Shown here in pieces: positions 1-9,033 of a stretch of DNA of 64,000 nt (position 1 is the stretch's first letter; each line of letters opens with the position of its first letter). Both the position numbers and the translations under genes were made by a program. The notes below the pieces were generated by a model. The model worked only from the letters and a program-made list of their open reading frames with translations. It had not been told where the DNA came from and searched no databases. Source of the stretch: Ralstonia pickettii (GTDB taxonomy: Bacteria > Pseudomonadota > Gammaproteobacteria > Burkholderiales > Burkholderiaceae); NCBI RefSeq assembly GCF_016466415.2, contig NZ_CP066772.2, positions 186,001 to 250,000 of the forward strand. The letters run 5' to 3'.

Positions 1-171
1 CTGCAAACCCGTGCAACCAAACCTGCTCATCGGTAACGGTGTGTAACCGCATGGCGCGCGTGGCTTTCCGCGTGGCGTTGGAGCGCGCGTTATCATCGCT
101 AGGCGCTGCGCGACGCACCTCTTTGCCGGGTCTCGCCCCCATTCATGCGGCCCGTCTCCTCTTCCTACCCC

Positions 172-1107
172 ATGCAACCGACCCTGCTGCTCCTCATTGC
201 GATGACGCCCGAGAACATGGCGCAGATCGCTGAACATTTCCGCGTCATCCATGCACCCACCCGCGCCGAACGCGACGCCGCCATCGCGCGCGATGGGCGC
301 GATGTCCGCATCGTGCTCACCAATGGCTCGACGGGCCTGACCGGCGCGGAGATCGCCGCGATGCCCAAGCTGGAACTGGCCTGCGCGCTCGGTGCCGGCT
401 ACGAGAACATCGACGTGGAGGCCGCCCGCGCACGTGGCGTGGCGGTGGCCAACGGCGCCGGCACCAACGACGCCTGCGTGGCCGACCACGCCTTTGGCTT
501 GCTGCTGGCCACCGTGCGCGGCATTCCCAAGCTGGATCGCTCGACGCGCAATGGCGTCTGGCGTGACGACATTCCGCTGCAGCCCGGCGTATGCGGCAAG
601 CGCCTGGGCATCGTCGGCCTGGGCACCATCGGCATGCAGATCGCGCGCCGCGCAGCCGGTTTCGACATGCAGATCGCCTATCACAATCGCAAGCCGCGCG
701 AAGGCGTGTCATACCGCTACTTCGATGCGCTCAAGGACATGGCCGACTGGGCCGACTTCCTGATCGTTGCCACGCCGGGCGGTGCGCAGACGAAGCATCT
801 GGTCAACCAGACGATCCTGGAAGCGCTGGGCCCGAATGGCTACGTGGTCAACATTGCGCGCGGCAGCGTGGTGGATACGGCAGCGCTGGAAGCAGCCATC
901 CGCTCGGGCAAGCTGGGCGGCGCGGGGCTGGATGTGTATGAGAGCGAGCCCAGGCCGCCGGCCGGGCTGCTGGACCTGGAGCAGGTCGTGCTGACGCCGC
1001 ATATTGCCGGCTGGTCGCCGGAATCGGTGCAGGCGACGGTGGATCGCTTTTTGGAGAACGCCCGCGGACACCTGGCGGGCACAGGCGTGGTGTCCCCGGT
1101 CGAATGA
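172..1107 (+). CDS. D-isomer-specific 2-hydroxyacid dehydrogenase
   Basis: Predicted 311-residue NAD(P)-dependent oxidoreductase that interconverts a 2-keto acid (glyoxylate, hydroxypyruvate or similar) and its D-2-hydroxy acid in the cytoplasm. The Rossmann motif G149-x-G151-xx-G154 is present, and the family catalytic triad is visible as Arg230 (NIARGSV), Glu259 (YESEP) and His277 (LTPHIAG). The length fits the family. An in-frame ATG at 145 would add nine residues of poor character; the start at 172 puts the first substrate-domain strand at the N-terminus as usual. The gene stands alone and ends about 30 bp from the convergent binding-protein gene. The substrate cannot be read from the sequence. 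Confidence 0.9.
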   Translation: MQPTLLLLIAMTPENMAQIAEHFRVIHAPTRAERDAAIARDGRDVRIVLTNGSTGLTGAEIAAMPKLELACALGAGYENIDVEAARARGVAVANGAGTNDACVADHAFGLLLATVRGIPKLDRSTRNGVWRDDIPLQPGVCGKRLGIVGLGTIGMQIARRAAGFDMQIAYHNRKPREGVSYRYFDALKDMADWADFLIVATPGGAQTKHLVNQTILEALGPNGYVVNIARGSVVDTAALEAAIRSGKLGGAGLDVYESEPRPPAGLLDLEQVVLTPHIAGWSPESVQATVDRFLENARGHLAGTGVVSPVE

Positions 1108-1136
1108 ACTGACCCCGGGACACCTCCATCACGCGG

Positions 1137-2393
1137 TTACGACGCCGGACGCTTCATCTGGCACGACGTCGGCTGGGCCGCGAGATGCGGTTCCAGCGTG
1201 ACGTCGGTACGCCAGCCGTAGCCGGTGTTTTCCTGGTCGTACTTGATCTTCTTGCCATCGGCCTTCACCCAGGTGGTCACGTACAGCGTCTGCTGGGCCT
1301 GGTGGTCGGTCTTGCGCATCTCGATCGGGCCGTTGAGGCCATCGACCGTCATGCCTTCCATCACCTTGGCCACCTTGGCCGGCTCCGCCGAACCGCTGGT
1401 CTTGATGGCCTTGGCGAGGAAGGCGATGCCGGTGTAGACATCGGCGTTGAAGAAATCGTCGTTGTACTTCTTCTTGAAGCCGTCGAGCACAGCGCTCGTC
1501 TTCGCGTTGCCGTCGTTCGGCGCGAAGTAGCTGATGACCTTTACGCGGTCGGCGCCCGAAGCCCCCATCGCCGTGGGCACACCGGTGGTGCCGGCGTAGT
1601 ACGTATAGAAGTTGGTGGTGAGGCCCGCATCCTTCGATGCGCGGATCAGCAGTGCCAGATCGCTCCCCCAGTTACCGGTGATGACCGTATCCGCGCCCGA
1701 AGCACGAATCTTCGCGACATACGGCGAGAAGTCCTTCACCTGCGCGAGCGGGTGCAGATCCTCACCCACCACCTGGATGTCCGGGCGCTTGCGCTTGAGG
1801 TACTCCTTCGCCGCGCGCGCCACCTGGTGGCCGAACGAGTAGTTCTGGTTGAGCAGGTAGACCTTCCTGATGCTCTGGTCCTTGGCGAGATAGCTCGTCA
1901 GGGCCTCCATCTTCATGTCGGAGTTGGCGTCCAGGCGGAAGTGCCAGTAGTTGCACTTGCTGTTGGTCATGTCCGGATCGACCGCGGCGTAGTTCAGATA
2001 GATGATCTCCTTGCCCGGGTTGCGGTCGTTGTACTTGGCGATCGCGTCCTGCAGCGCCATGCCCACACTGGACCCGTCGCCCTGCGCGACGTAGCGGATG
2101 CCCTGGTCGGTGATCTGCTTGAGGATCGTCAGGCTTTCTTGCGGTGAGACCTTGTTGTCGAAGCCGATGACTTCAAACTTGGTGCCGTTGCCGCTCCAGT
2201 TCTGCTGGTTGGCCAGGTCGGCCGCGTATTGCCAGCTGCGCAACTGGTTCTGGCCCAGCGCGCCCATCAGCCCGGACAGCGGATCGATCCACGCGATCTT
2301 GACGGTCTCGGCGTGGACGGTGCTCGGGCACAATGCGCCCGCGAATGTGCCAACTGCTGCCGCCGCGCACAGCGCGAGTCGGAATGCCTTCAT
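1137..2393 (-). CDS. ABC transporter substrate-binding protein, branched-chain amino acid type
   Basis: 418-residue periplasmic binding protein of the LivJ/LivK (Peripla_BP_6) type. It begins with a classical signal peptide (MKAFRLAL, then an Ala-rich core and a VHA-E cleavage site near residue 24). The mature part has the family pattern VKIAWIDPLSGLMG and a type I periplasmic fold. The start at 2393 follows an AGGAGA ribosome site; a longer reading frame continues upstream but lacks a signal peptide. No livHMGF permease or ATPase genes are next to it, so it is an orphan binding protein that must share a transporter or act as a receptor. It is divergent from a TetR gene that may control it. 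The ligand is unknown. Confidence 0.88.
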   Translation of the reverse strand: MKAFRLALCAAAAVGTFAGALCPSTVHAETVKIAWIDPLSGLMGALGQNQLRSWQYAADLANQQNWSGNGTKFEVIGFDNKVSPQESLTILKQITDQGIRYVAQGDGSSVGMALQDAIAKYNDRNPGKEIIYLNYAAVDPDMTNSKCNYWHFRLDANSDMKMEALTSYLAKDQSIRKVYLLNQNYSFGHQVARAAKEYLKRKRPDIQVVGEDLHPLAQVKDFSPYVAKIRASGADTVITGNWGSDLALLIRASKDAGLTTNFYTYYAGTTGVPTAMGASGADRVKVISYFAPNDGNAKTSAVLDGFKKKYNDDFFNADVYTGIAFLAKAIKTSGSAEPAKVAKVMEGMTVDGLNGPIEMRKTDHQAQQTLYVTTWVKADGKKIKYDQENTGYGWRTDVTLEPHLAAQPTSCQMKRPAS

Positions 2394-2498
2394 GCAAATG
2401 TCTCCTGATGTCTTATCGTTTGACGCCGTGCAGAAGGCATCGTCGAGCATGGTTCTTGTACTAAACCGCAAACCGAGGCTTACGGTAGCTCGATCCTT

Positions 2499-2522
2499 CC
2501 ATACACAAACGTATGTGCATGG
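2499..2522. promoter_or_regulatory. Inverted repeat, candidate TetR operator
   Basis: CCATACACA and TGTGCATGG form an inverted repeat (8 of 9 positions) around a 6-bp centre, and the inner CATAC/GTATG pair is perfect. It lies in the 229-bp gap between the leftward binding-protein gene and the rightward TetR gene, where an autoregulatory operator is expected. The assignment is inference. Confidence 0.45.
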
Positions 2523-2622
2523 TAGGAGCGCGTTTGTTGCCGTGTCAACCCGCGCAAACCAGGGGGCCTCAGCACGATTTAAGCGCTGGACAGCCCTGTC
2601 AGCGGGACTAGAATCCGCCTTC

Positions 2623-3288
2623 ATGCCCAAGCCTTCCCTGCTGCTCGACAAACACGACGACACCGTCGACGTCGGTGCCGATTCCGACTCCCCTGCCGCG
2701 CCGCGTGCACAGCTCACGCCCGACGACTGGGTGCGCGCCGCCACCGATCTGCTCGTCACCAAGAGCATCGATGCAGTGCGCGTGGATGTGCTCGCCAAGC
2801 AGTTGGACGTGACGCGTGGCAGCTTCTACTGGCACTTCAAGAACCGCGACGACCTGCTGCACCAGGTGCTGCAGGACTGGAGCGAGCGCACGCGCGTGGG
2901 CCCCAAGCTGGAGCGGCAGAACCCGTCGGTGCAGGGGCTCGTCCGCGATCTGCTGGCACTGCCGTTTCGCGGTCGCAGCGCGCGACGCACGGCCATGATC
3001 GAATTCGCCATTCGTGCCTGGGCGCGGCGTGACCCGATGGCGCAGGAAGCCGTCGAAGCCGTCGACGAACACCGCATGGACTACTACATCCAGCATTTCC
3101 AGGCGATCGGCTTTACGCGCAAGGACGCCAAGACGCGCGCCTTCATGCTGTACGCCTACCAGCTATCGGAAGCCACGCTCTGGCACCAGGGCAGCAAGCC
3201 CGACAAAGACGCGCGCCGCCGCTTCTTTGAAGACACGCTGCTTGCCGGCGCGCCGCAAGAAGATTCGGCCACACCCTCGCAGGAATAG
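2623..3288 (+). CDS. TetR/AcrR family transcriptional regulator
   Basis: 221-residue DNA-binding regulator. The N-terminal helix-turn-helix is visible around residues 38-75 (VDVLAKQLDVTRGSFYWHF, a typical TetR recognition helix), followed by an all-helical ligand-binding domain. The first 25 residues are acidic and probably disordered. The reading frame is open far upstream, but the ATG at 2623 is the one that gives a normal family length. It is divergent from the orphan amino-acid-type binding protein and 41 bp upstream of an MFS transporter, so either neighbour could be its target. The inducer is unknown. Confidence 0.88.
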   Translation: MPKPSLLLDKHDDTVDVGADSDSPAAPRAQLTPDDWVRAATDLLVTKSIDAVRVDVLAKQLDVTRGSFYWHFKNRDDLLHQVLQDWSERTRVGPKLERQNPSVQGLVRDLLALPFRGRSARRTAMIEFAIRAWARRDPMAQEAVEAVDEHRMDYYIQHFQAIGFTRKDAKTRAFMLYAYQLSEATLWHQGSKPDKDARRRFFEDTLLAGAPQEDSATPSQE

Positions 3289-3329
3289 ATCGTGCTGCAT
3301 CGAGCGCATTCGCTTTAGAGTGCGCCGCG

Positions 3330-4775
3330 ATGCCCGAGTCGCCAGCCTTTCACACATCAGACCTGCCCAGCCGGCTCGATCGCCTGCCCTGGAGCCGCTT
3401 TCACACGCGCGTGGTCATTGCGCTGGGCATTACGTGGCTGCTCGACGGCCTGGAGGTGACACTGGCCGGCGCGGTGGCGGGCGCCCTCAAGCAAAGCCCT
3501 GCCCTGCATCTTTCCAACGCGCAGGTCGGCATCGCCAGCAGCGCATACCTGATCGGCGCGGTATTCGGCGCGCTGTTGTTCGGCTGGATGACCGATCGAC
3601 TCGGCCGCCGCAAGCTGTTCTTCATCACGTTGGGCGTCTACATCCTGGCCACGCTGGCGACAGCGTTCTCGTGGAGCTTCGCCAGCCTCGTCGTGTTTCG
3701 CGTGCTCACCGGCGCGGGAATCGGCGGCGAATATGCGGCCATCAATTCGACGATCCAGGAACTGACGCCGGCACGCGTGCGCGGCTGGACGGACCTCGCC
3801 ATCAACGGCACGTTCTGGGTCGGTGCCGCGTTGGGTGCGGGCGCATCGCAGTGGTTGCTGGACCCCGCGCACATGAGCGTCGATACCGGCTGGCGGCTGT
3901 GCTTCTTCATCGGCGCCCTGCTGGGGCTCATCATTCTGGTGATGCGTTTCTGGATTCCGGAAAGCCCGCGCTGGCTCATCACGCGCGGTCGCCACGAAGA
4001 AGCGCAGACCATCGTGCAGGACATCGAAAGCGAGATCGCCACGCGTGGCCATCGCTTCGATTCCGCGCCGCTGCCGGCATTGCGCATGCGCAGCCGCGGC
4101 CATCCCCGATTGATGGAAGTCGCACGGGTGCTGTTCGTGCAGCACCGGCAACGTGCGTTGGTGGGCCTCGCGCTGATGGCCGCGCAGGCGTTTTTCTACA
4201 ACGCGATCTTCTTTACCTACGCGCTGGTGCTGACGGATTTCTATGGCGTGCCCGCAACGAAGGTCGGCACCTACCTGCTGCCGTTCGCGCTGGGCAATTT
4301 TCTCGGGCCGCTACTGCTTGGGCGGTTGTTCGATGTGGTCGGCCGGCGCACGATGATTGCCGCCACGTATGCGATCAGCGGTGTGCTGTTGTTGGTGAGC
4401 GGCACGCTATTCAAGGCAGGTGTGCTCGACGGCACCACGCAGACCCTCGCGTGGACCGTCGTGTTCTTCTTTGCATCGGCCGCCGCCAGCTCGGCCTATC
4501 TGACGGTGAGCGAGACCTTCCCGCTTGAGGTGCGCGCACTGGCCATCGCGTTGTTCTATGCCGTGGGCACGGGGCTGGGCGGCGTTGCGGGGCCTGCGCT
4601 GTTCGGCTGGCTGATCGATACACACTCGCGCGGTGCCGTGTTCGGCGGCTATGCGTTCGGCGCGGTGCTCATGCTGCTTGCGGCCGCGGTACAGGCGTGC
4701 TGGGGGACGGCCGCTGAGCGCAAACCGCTCGAACACGTGGCTGCGCCGCTGTCGGTGGACGATAGCCAGGCTTGA
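3330..4775 (+). CDS. MFS transporter, sugar/aromatic-acid porter type
   Basis: 481-residue inner-membrane transporter with about 12 hydrophobic segments. Two diagnostic motifs are visible: GWMTDRLGRRK in the loop after TM2 (the MFS A-motif) and PESPRWLITRGR after TM6, which is characteristic of the sugar-porter and aromatic-acid-symporter branches. The loop between the two halves is charged. It follows the TetR gene by 41 bp in the same direction and may be co-transcribed. The substrate is not determinable; aromatic or hydroxy acids are as likely as sugars. Confidence 0.88.
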   Translation: MPESPAFHTSDLPSRLDRLPWSRFHTRVVIALGITWLLDGLEVTLAGAVAGALKQSPALHLSNAQVGIASSAYLIGAVFGALLFGWMTDRLGRRKLFFITLGVYILATLATAFSWSFASLVVFRVLTGAGIGGEYAAINSTIQELTPARVRGWTDLAINGTFWVGAALGAGASQWLLDPAHMSVDTGWRLCFFIGALLGLIILVMRFWIPESPRWLITRGRHEEAQTIVQDIESEIATRGHRFDSAPLPALRMRSRGHPRLMEVARVLFVQHRQRALVGLALMAAQAFFYNAIFFTYALVLTDFYGVPATKVGTYLLPFALGNFLGPLLLGRLFDVVGRRTMIAATYAISGVLLLVSGTLFKAGVLDGTTQTLAWTVVFFFASAAASSAYLTVSETFPLEVRALAIALFYAVGTGLGGVAGPALFGWLIDTHSRGAVFGGYAFGAVLMLLAAAVQACWGTAAERKPLEHVAAPLSVDDSQA

Positions 4776-4870
4776 TCTGCGCCAAACCCGCGCCGCGCGC
4801 GTCGCCATCGGTCGCCTATATACTTTCGCGCAGCGCTTTCCCGTGCATTTCCCGCTTACTGGAGACACCC

Positions 4871-5305
4871 ATGCCTGACGCGACTTACGACAACCAGAAC
4901 ATCTTCGCCAAGATCCTGCGCGGCGAGCTGCCCTGCATCAAGGTGTACGAAGACGATCACACCATCGCCTTCATGGACATCATGCCGCAGGCCGACGGCC
5001 ACGTGCTGGTGCTGCCCAAGGAAGGCGCGGCAGAGCTGTTCGACCTGTCCGACGATGCCGCATCGGCTGCCATCCGCACCACGCGCAAATTGGCGCGCGC
5101 CGTGCGGGCTGCGTTTACCCCGCCGGGCATCGCCATCTTTCAGCTCAACGGCAGCGCCGCCGGGCAGACGGTGCCGCACGTGCACTTTCACGTGCTGCCG
5201 CGCTACAGCGACACCCCGCTGCAACCACACGCCCGTGTCCAGGCCGACAGCGACAAGCTCAAGGCCCAAGCTGAGAAGATCATCGCCGCACTGCAAGCGG
5301 AATAA
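4871..5305 (+). CDS. HIT family hydrolase
   Basis: 144-residue histidine-triad protein, a nucleotide-binding hydrolase of purine nucleoside phosphoramidates or dinucleoside polyphosphates (HinT/Fhit superfamily). The triad H103-V-H105-F-H107-V is intact near the C-terminus, and the N-terminal segment IFAKILRGELPC is typical of the bacterial branch. The ATG at 4871 follows a GGAGAC ribosome site at a good distance; a longer frame upstream lacks family similarity. The gene appears monocistronic. Confidence 0.92.
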   Translation: MPDATYDNQNIFAKILRGELPCIKVYEDDHTIAFMDIMPQADGHVLVLPKEGAAELFDLSDDAASAAIRTTRKLARAVRAAFTPPGIAIFQLNGSAAGQTVPHVHFHVLPRYSDTPLQPHARVQADSDKLKAQAEKIIAALQAE

Positions 5306-5397
5306 ACGCTACCGTCACGGCGCAGCAGACGGCACTGCCGCGTTTGCCTGCGCCGTAATGTCGCCCGCCCATTCTCCTGTCGATAAGCCAGCCAGTC

Positions 5398-5768
5398 CAG
5401 GTGCTGGTCGACTGCTTCGGCCCGGTGGCAGCCGATCGCAACATCACCATCGACCTGCAGTGCGATGCGCAGCTGCACCACAAGCCCACCCGCGCGCGCA
5501 TCGACGTGGCCATCGAGCCGGTGCCGCAAGGGATCGCCATTCCCGTGTGCAACCCGGGGCCGGGCATTCCGCACACCGCCCTGCCGCCGCTGTTCGAGCG
5601 GTTCTACCGGGGCGCCCCCTCGCAGGCGCAATCCAGTGCGCAATCAAGCCAGTCGACCGGGTTGGGACTGGCCACCGTCAAACCATCATGGACCTGCACG
5701 GTGGTAGCGTGCAGGCCAGCAGCTCGCCGGGTGGGCGGACCGGGTTCCGGCTCGTGTTTCCGGCTTGA
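5398..5768 (+). pseudogene. Remnant of a sensor histidine kinase (HATPase domain)
   Basis: Fragment of the C-terminal ATP-binding domain of a membrane sensor kinase, most like heavy-metal sensors (CusS/CzcS). VCNPGPGIP (G1 box), LFERFYRG (F box) and GLGLATV (G2 box) read in one frame. The reading then shifts and continues as IMDLHGGSVQ...GFRLVFPA, ending at 5768. One missing A near 5680 (the expected codon run is gtc-aaa-acc-atc) explains the shift. The N box, dimerisation domain, sensor and membrane segments are absent, so internal deletion also occurred. No response regulator remains nearby. It is non-functional. Confidence 0.75.
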
Positions 5769-5776
5769 CGCAAGGC

Positions 5777-6139
5777 TTACGTACCAATCCGCTGTGCCGA
5801 CGGCGTACGCGCTGCATCCTGCCCGTCGTCGCGCAGAATCTGCCGATACGCGGCCATCACCACCAAACCGATGAAGCGCAGCAGGCGGCGCGGGGCGTTG
5901 ATGTCTTCGGTCACGGCAAAGCGCGCTGGCGTGCCTTCAACCGGCTCACCGGACAGCCAGAAGCGCACGCCCGCCGGCACGTCGATCGACTGGCCGGGCT
6001 TGAGCCAGATGTCCTGGCGCTGATGCTCTTGCGTGACCCACAGCAGCCCGGCTTGTGCGGCGATGGTTTGGGCCCGTGCCGACCGCCAGCTCACCGGCAC
6101 GCCCGGCCGGTCCAGTTCGAAGATTCTGATTTCGCGCAT
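5777..6139 (-). CDS. DUF2917 domain-containing protein
   Basis: 120-residue protein with a small beta-rich (cupin-like) core. AQTIAAQAGLLWVTQE and WLKPGQSIDVPAGVRFWLSG match the DUF2917 pattern of a short strand, W-V-T, and a glycine/proline turn before a Trp/Leu strand. The C-terminal 35 residues are hydrophobic and basic (RRLLRFIGLVVMAAYRQIL). The function of the family is unknown. It is divergent from the TauD-type dioxygenase, and the shared intergenic region carries the same triple half-site operator as the MocR regulator gene 10 kb away, so both genes probably belong to that regulon. Confidence 0.75.
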   Translation of the reverse strand: MREIRIFELDRPGVPVSWRSARAQTIAAQAGLLWVTQEHQRQDIWLKPGQSIDVPAGVRFWLSGEPVEGTPARFAVTEDINAPRRLLRFIGLVVMAAYRQILRDDGQDAARTPSAQRIGT

Positions 6140-6237
6140 GATTGAGACTCCTGTGCCGGGGTTCGTGGTGGATGATTTTTATGGGGACTGCGGATCGGCA
6201 CGGTTCCATCTTGCGCGGCAGCGCAACCGGTTGACAT

Positions 6238-6290
6238 GAACAGTTGTGAACAGTTTCGCTGAACTGTTCAGCATCTTTCTCGAACAGTTC
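6238..6290. promoter_or_regulatory. GAACAGT operator cluster (MocR-type), copy 1
   Basis: GAACAGT at 6238-6244, a 3-bp gap, GAACAGT at 6248-6254, an 8-bp gap, then the inverted ACTGTTC at 6263-6269. A further palindromic GAACAGTTC lies at 6282-6290. The order and spacing of the first three half-sites are identical to 16441-16472 upstream of the MocR gene. Two direct half-sites plus one inverted half-site suit MocR regulators such as GabR and PdxR (family knowledge). It sits between the divergent DUF2917 and TauD-type genes. Confidence 0.75.
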
Positions 6291-6394
6291 ATCGGCATGA
6301 GCGACAGAACTGCATTTGGATATGTCAAACCGTTCGTTTTCCGCCCGGCACCGGGTGGCTAGCATGATCCATCGCCGTTCCTGCCGGAGCCGCC

Positions 6395-7351
6395 ATGCCA
6401 GACGATCACAACGCCGCCATCGACACCACGTTCGGCGCCCTGCGCGTACGCCGCGTGGCCGGACATATCGGCGGGGAGGTGCTCGACCTCAAGCTTGGTG
6501 CCGACTTGGCGGAAGACACGTTCGCGAGCCTGTATGCCGCGCTACTCAAGTACAAGGTGTTGTTCTTTCGCGACCAGCAGCATCTGGACGATGACCAGCA
6601 CCAGGCTTTCGGCAAGCGCTTCGGCCGCATCGTCGCCCACCCGACCGTGCCGGCGCCCACCGGCACGCAGCTGTTTGAACTCGACGCGTCGAAGGGCGGT
6701 GGCCGTGCCGACTCGTGGCACACCGACGTGACGTTTCTCGATGCGTTTCCGAAGGTGTCGATCCTGCGCGCGGTGACGATTCCCGCTTACGGCGGCAACA
6801 CGGTCTGGGCCAACACGGCCCGCGCCTACGAACAATTGCCGGATACGCTCAAGCAGCTTGCCGAGCAACTCTGGGCCGTGCACACCAACGATTACGACTA
6901 CGGTGCCGAGCGCACGCAGATCGACGGCGCACGCCTGCGGCATCACCGCGAGGTGTTTACCGCGTCGGTGTATGAAGCGTCGCACCCCGTGGTGCATGTG
7001 CATCCGGAGACCAGCGAACGCGCCCTGCTGCTCGGGCATTTCGTCAAGCGCTTCACCGGCCTGCCGGGAAGCGAATCGACGCGGCTGTTCGAACTGCTGC
7101 AGAACCGCGTAACGCGGCTGGACAACACCGTGCGCTGGCAATGGCGCCAGCACGACGTTGCCATCTGGGACAACCGCGCCACGCAGCATTACGCCATCAA
7201 CGATTACGGCAACCAGCCGCGCCTGGTACGCCGCGTGACCGTGCATGGCGACACGGCCGTCTCGGTGGATGGCAGCCGCAGCACGCAACTGCGCCGCCCC
7301 GAAGCCACCAACGACGCGCACATCGACACGCTGGTGGCAGCCTCACACTAA
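6395..7351 (+). CDS. TauD/TfdA family Fe(II)/2-oxoglutarate dioxygenase
   Basis: 318-residue oxygenase of the taurine dioxygenase family. It couples decarboxylation of 2-oxoglutarate to hydroxylation of a substrate, which for sulfonates or sulfate esters releases sulfite or sulfate. The iron ligands are visible as H109-x-D111 (WHTDVTF) and H265 (QHYAIND), and an Arg-rich segment after H265 (PRLVRRVTVHGD) fits 2-oxoglutarate binding. The alternatives are TfdA-like or alkylsulfatase-like activity, as no substrate residue is decisive. A sulfur role is supported by context: it shares its operator with the regulator of the encapsulin/desulfurase operon, and metQNI lies 2 kb downstream. Confidence 0.88.
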   Translation: MPDDHNAAIDTTFGALRVRRVAGHIGGEVLDLKLGADLAEDTFASLYAALLKYKVLFFRDQQHLDDDQHQAFGKRFGRIVAHPTVPAPTGTQLFELDASKGGGRADSWHTDVTFLDAFPKVSILRAVTIPAYGGNTVWANTARAYEQLPDTLKQLAEQLWAVHTNDYDYGAERTQIDGARLRHHREVFTASVYEASHPVVHVHPETSERALLLGHFVKRFTGLPGSESTRLFELLQNRVTRLDNTVRWQWRQHDVAIWDNRATQHYAINDYGNQPRLVRRVTVHGDTAVSVDGSRSTQLRRPEATNDAHIDTLVAASH

Positions 7352-7353
7352 GA

Positions 7354-8880
7354 TCAGGCCCCGGCCGCCTGCTGCACCAACCGGTGGTAGAAGCGGATCA
7401 GCTCCACCAGGTTGGCTTCGGTGATCCGCTCGTTGGTGCCGTGAAAGCGCGGCAGGTCTTCCGGCTTGGCGCGCACCGGCGAGAACCGATACACATGGTC
7501 GGCAATCTCGATCATGTGGCGCGAATCCGTCGCGCCGATCATCAGCCCTGGCGCCACGACCGTGCCCGGGAACAGCTCTCGCACCGTCTTGTTGATCAAC
7601 TGATACGACGCCGATTGCGTGGGCGACACCGGCGAGGCTTCGCTCGAGCCGGGCAGGCGTGTCAGCTCGAACTTGCCTTTGGGCGCCGCCGCCTTGGCGG
7701 CGTCTTCCACGTGCGCGGTGACGGAGGCGATGGTGTCGCCGGGCAGCAGGCGGAAGTTGACTGTGGCCTCGGCGCGGCCGGGCAGCACGTTGTCCTTGTT
7801 GCCGGCCTGCACGATGGTCAACGCAGTCGTGGTTCGCAGCATGGCGTTGGAGCTGCCTGATGCCTCCAATTGCTTCTGGAGCAGCGGCCCGAACAGCCAC
7901 AGGTTGGACAGTGCCACGCGGCTGAAACCCTGCATCTCGGGCGCCAGCGTCGCAAACATCTCCTGCGCAACGCCCCTAATGCCCGCGGGCAATTGATCGT
8001 CATCCAGCCGCTTGAGCGTGGCGCTCATCATGGCGATGGCGCTCTGCCCTGGCGGAGGCGGCATCGACGAATGTCCCGGCGTAGCGCCCACCTTGAGCTG
8101 CACGGAGAGGAAGCCCTTCTCTGCCACGCCGATCAGCGCCGCAGGTTTGGCGAGCCCAGGCAGCACGCCTTCGGTAATCAGCAGACCTTCGTCGATCACG
8201 AAGTCGAGACGTTCGCCGCGCGATTTGAGCAGCGCGGCGATCCGCTTGGCACCGCGCTCGCCGCCCACTTCCTCGTCGGCGCCAAAGGCCAGGTGGATGG
8301 TACGGCGCGGCTTGAAGCCGCTGGCAGCCAGCAACTCGATGGCTTCCATCTGCGAGATCAGGTTGCCCTTGTCGTCCCACGCACCGCGCCCCCAGACCAT
8401 GCCGTCTTTGACGACGCCGTCGAAGGGCGGCTGCGTCCAGTCGCCTTCGGTGCCGGAGGCGATCGGCACGACATCCTGGTGGGCCATCAGCATGATGGGC
8501 TTCAGCGACGGGTCAGCGCCCTTCCAGGTGTAGAGCAACGCAAAGTCGCCCACCTGCTCACGCTGCAGCACGGCGTGCGCCTTAGGGTAACGCGCCTCGA
8601 GCATGGCGTGCAGCTGGCGGAACTGGTCGGCGCTCAGTTGCGCATCGGCGGCGCTCGACACGGTGCGTGCGCGCACGGCTTCGGCCAAGTGGGCCGCAGC
8701 GGCGGGGCCATCCACCGCGACCGGCGTAACGGCCGGCACATCCAGCTGGCGCGAGTTGTGCCGCCACGTATTGACGCCCACAACCGCTGCAAGGACCACC
8801 AGGATGACGGCGATTGCCAACAGCAAACGCCCCACCACCCGCCCCGCCGTCGCTCGGCGACGTTTGAAAGATGCATGCAT
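7354..8880 (-). CDS. M20 family metallopeptidase, membrane-anchored (PM20D1-like)
   Basis: 508-residue zinc peptidase or amidase. After a basic N-terminus, one hydrophobic helix (about residues 14-38) anchors it in the membrane with the catalytic part outside. The zinc ligands typical of M20 are visible: MAHQDVVP (His), AWDDKG (bridging Asp), DEEVGG (catalytic and ligand Glu) and a C-terminal TDSRHM (His). The dimerisation domain starts near VAEKGFLSVQL. It resembles the carboxypeptidase/PM20D1 branch that cleaves or forms N-acyl amino acids (inference). It converges with the dioxygenase gene, with a 2-bp gap, and is divergent from metQ. Confidence 0.85.
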   Translation of the reverse strand: MHASFKRRRATAGRVVGRLLLAIAVILVVLAAVVGVNTWRHNSRQLDVPAVTPVAVDGPAAAAHLAEAVRARTVSSAADAQLSADQFRQLHAMLEARYPKAHAVLQREQVGDFALLYTWKGADPSLKPIMLMAHQDVVPIASGTEGDWTQPPFDGVVKDGMVWGRGAWDDKGNLISQMEAIELLAASGFKPRRTIHLAFGADEEVGGERGAKRIAALLKSRGERLDFVIDEGLLITEGVLPGLAKPAALIGVAEKGFLSVQLKVGATPGHSSMPPPPGQSAIAMMSATLKRLDDDQLPAGIRGVAQEMFATLAPEMQGFSRVALSNLWLFGPLLQKQLEASGSSNAMLRTTTALTIVQAGNKDNVLPGRAEATVNFRLLPGDTIASVTAHVEDAAKAAAPKGKFELTRLPGSSEASPVSPTQSASYQLINKTVRELFPGTVVAPGLMIGATDSRHMIEIADHVYRFSPVRAKPEDLPRFHGTNERITEANLVELIRFYHRLVQQAAGA

Positions 8881-9033
8881 CGAAGAGTCCCCCTCCTTGT
8901 GATTGAACTGCCACGGTCGACGGCAAGTATCGCTCTAACTCAGACCGAGTAACCATCTACGCAAATATTCGTGGGAATGGGCCCGGTTGCCATGCTGGAA
9001 TCACTGCATGTTCCTTTTGCTGTAACCGTACCC

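Noticed and set aside
1-171. Left edge of the window, searched for a promoter or gene end
   Set aside because: No convincing -35/-10 pair, terminator or coding tail was visible.
2098-2622. Long N-terminal extension of the TetR frame
   Set aside because: It covers the signal peptide of the divergent binding protein and the intergenic operator; the ATG at 2623 gives normal family length.
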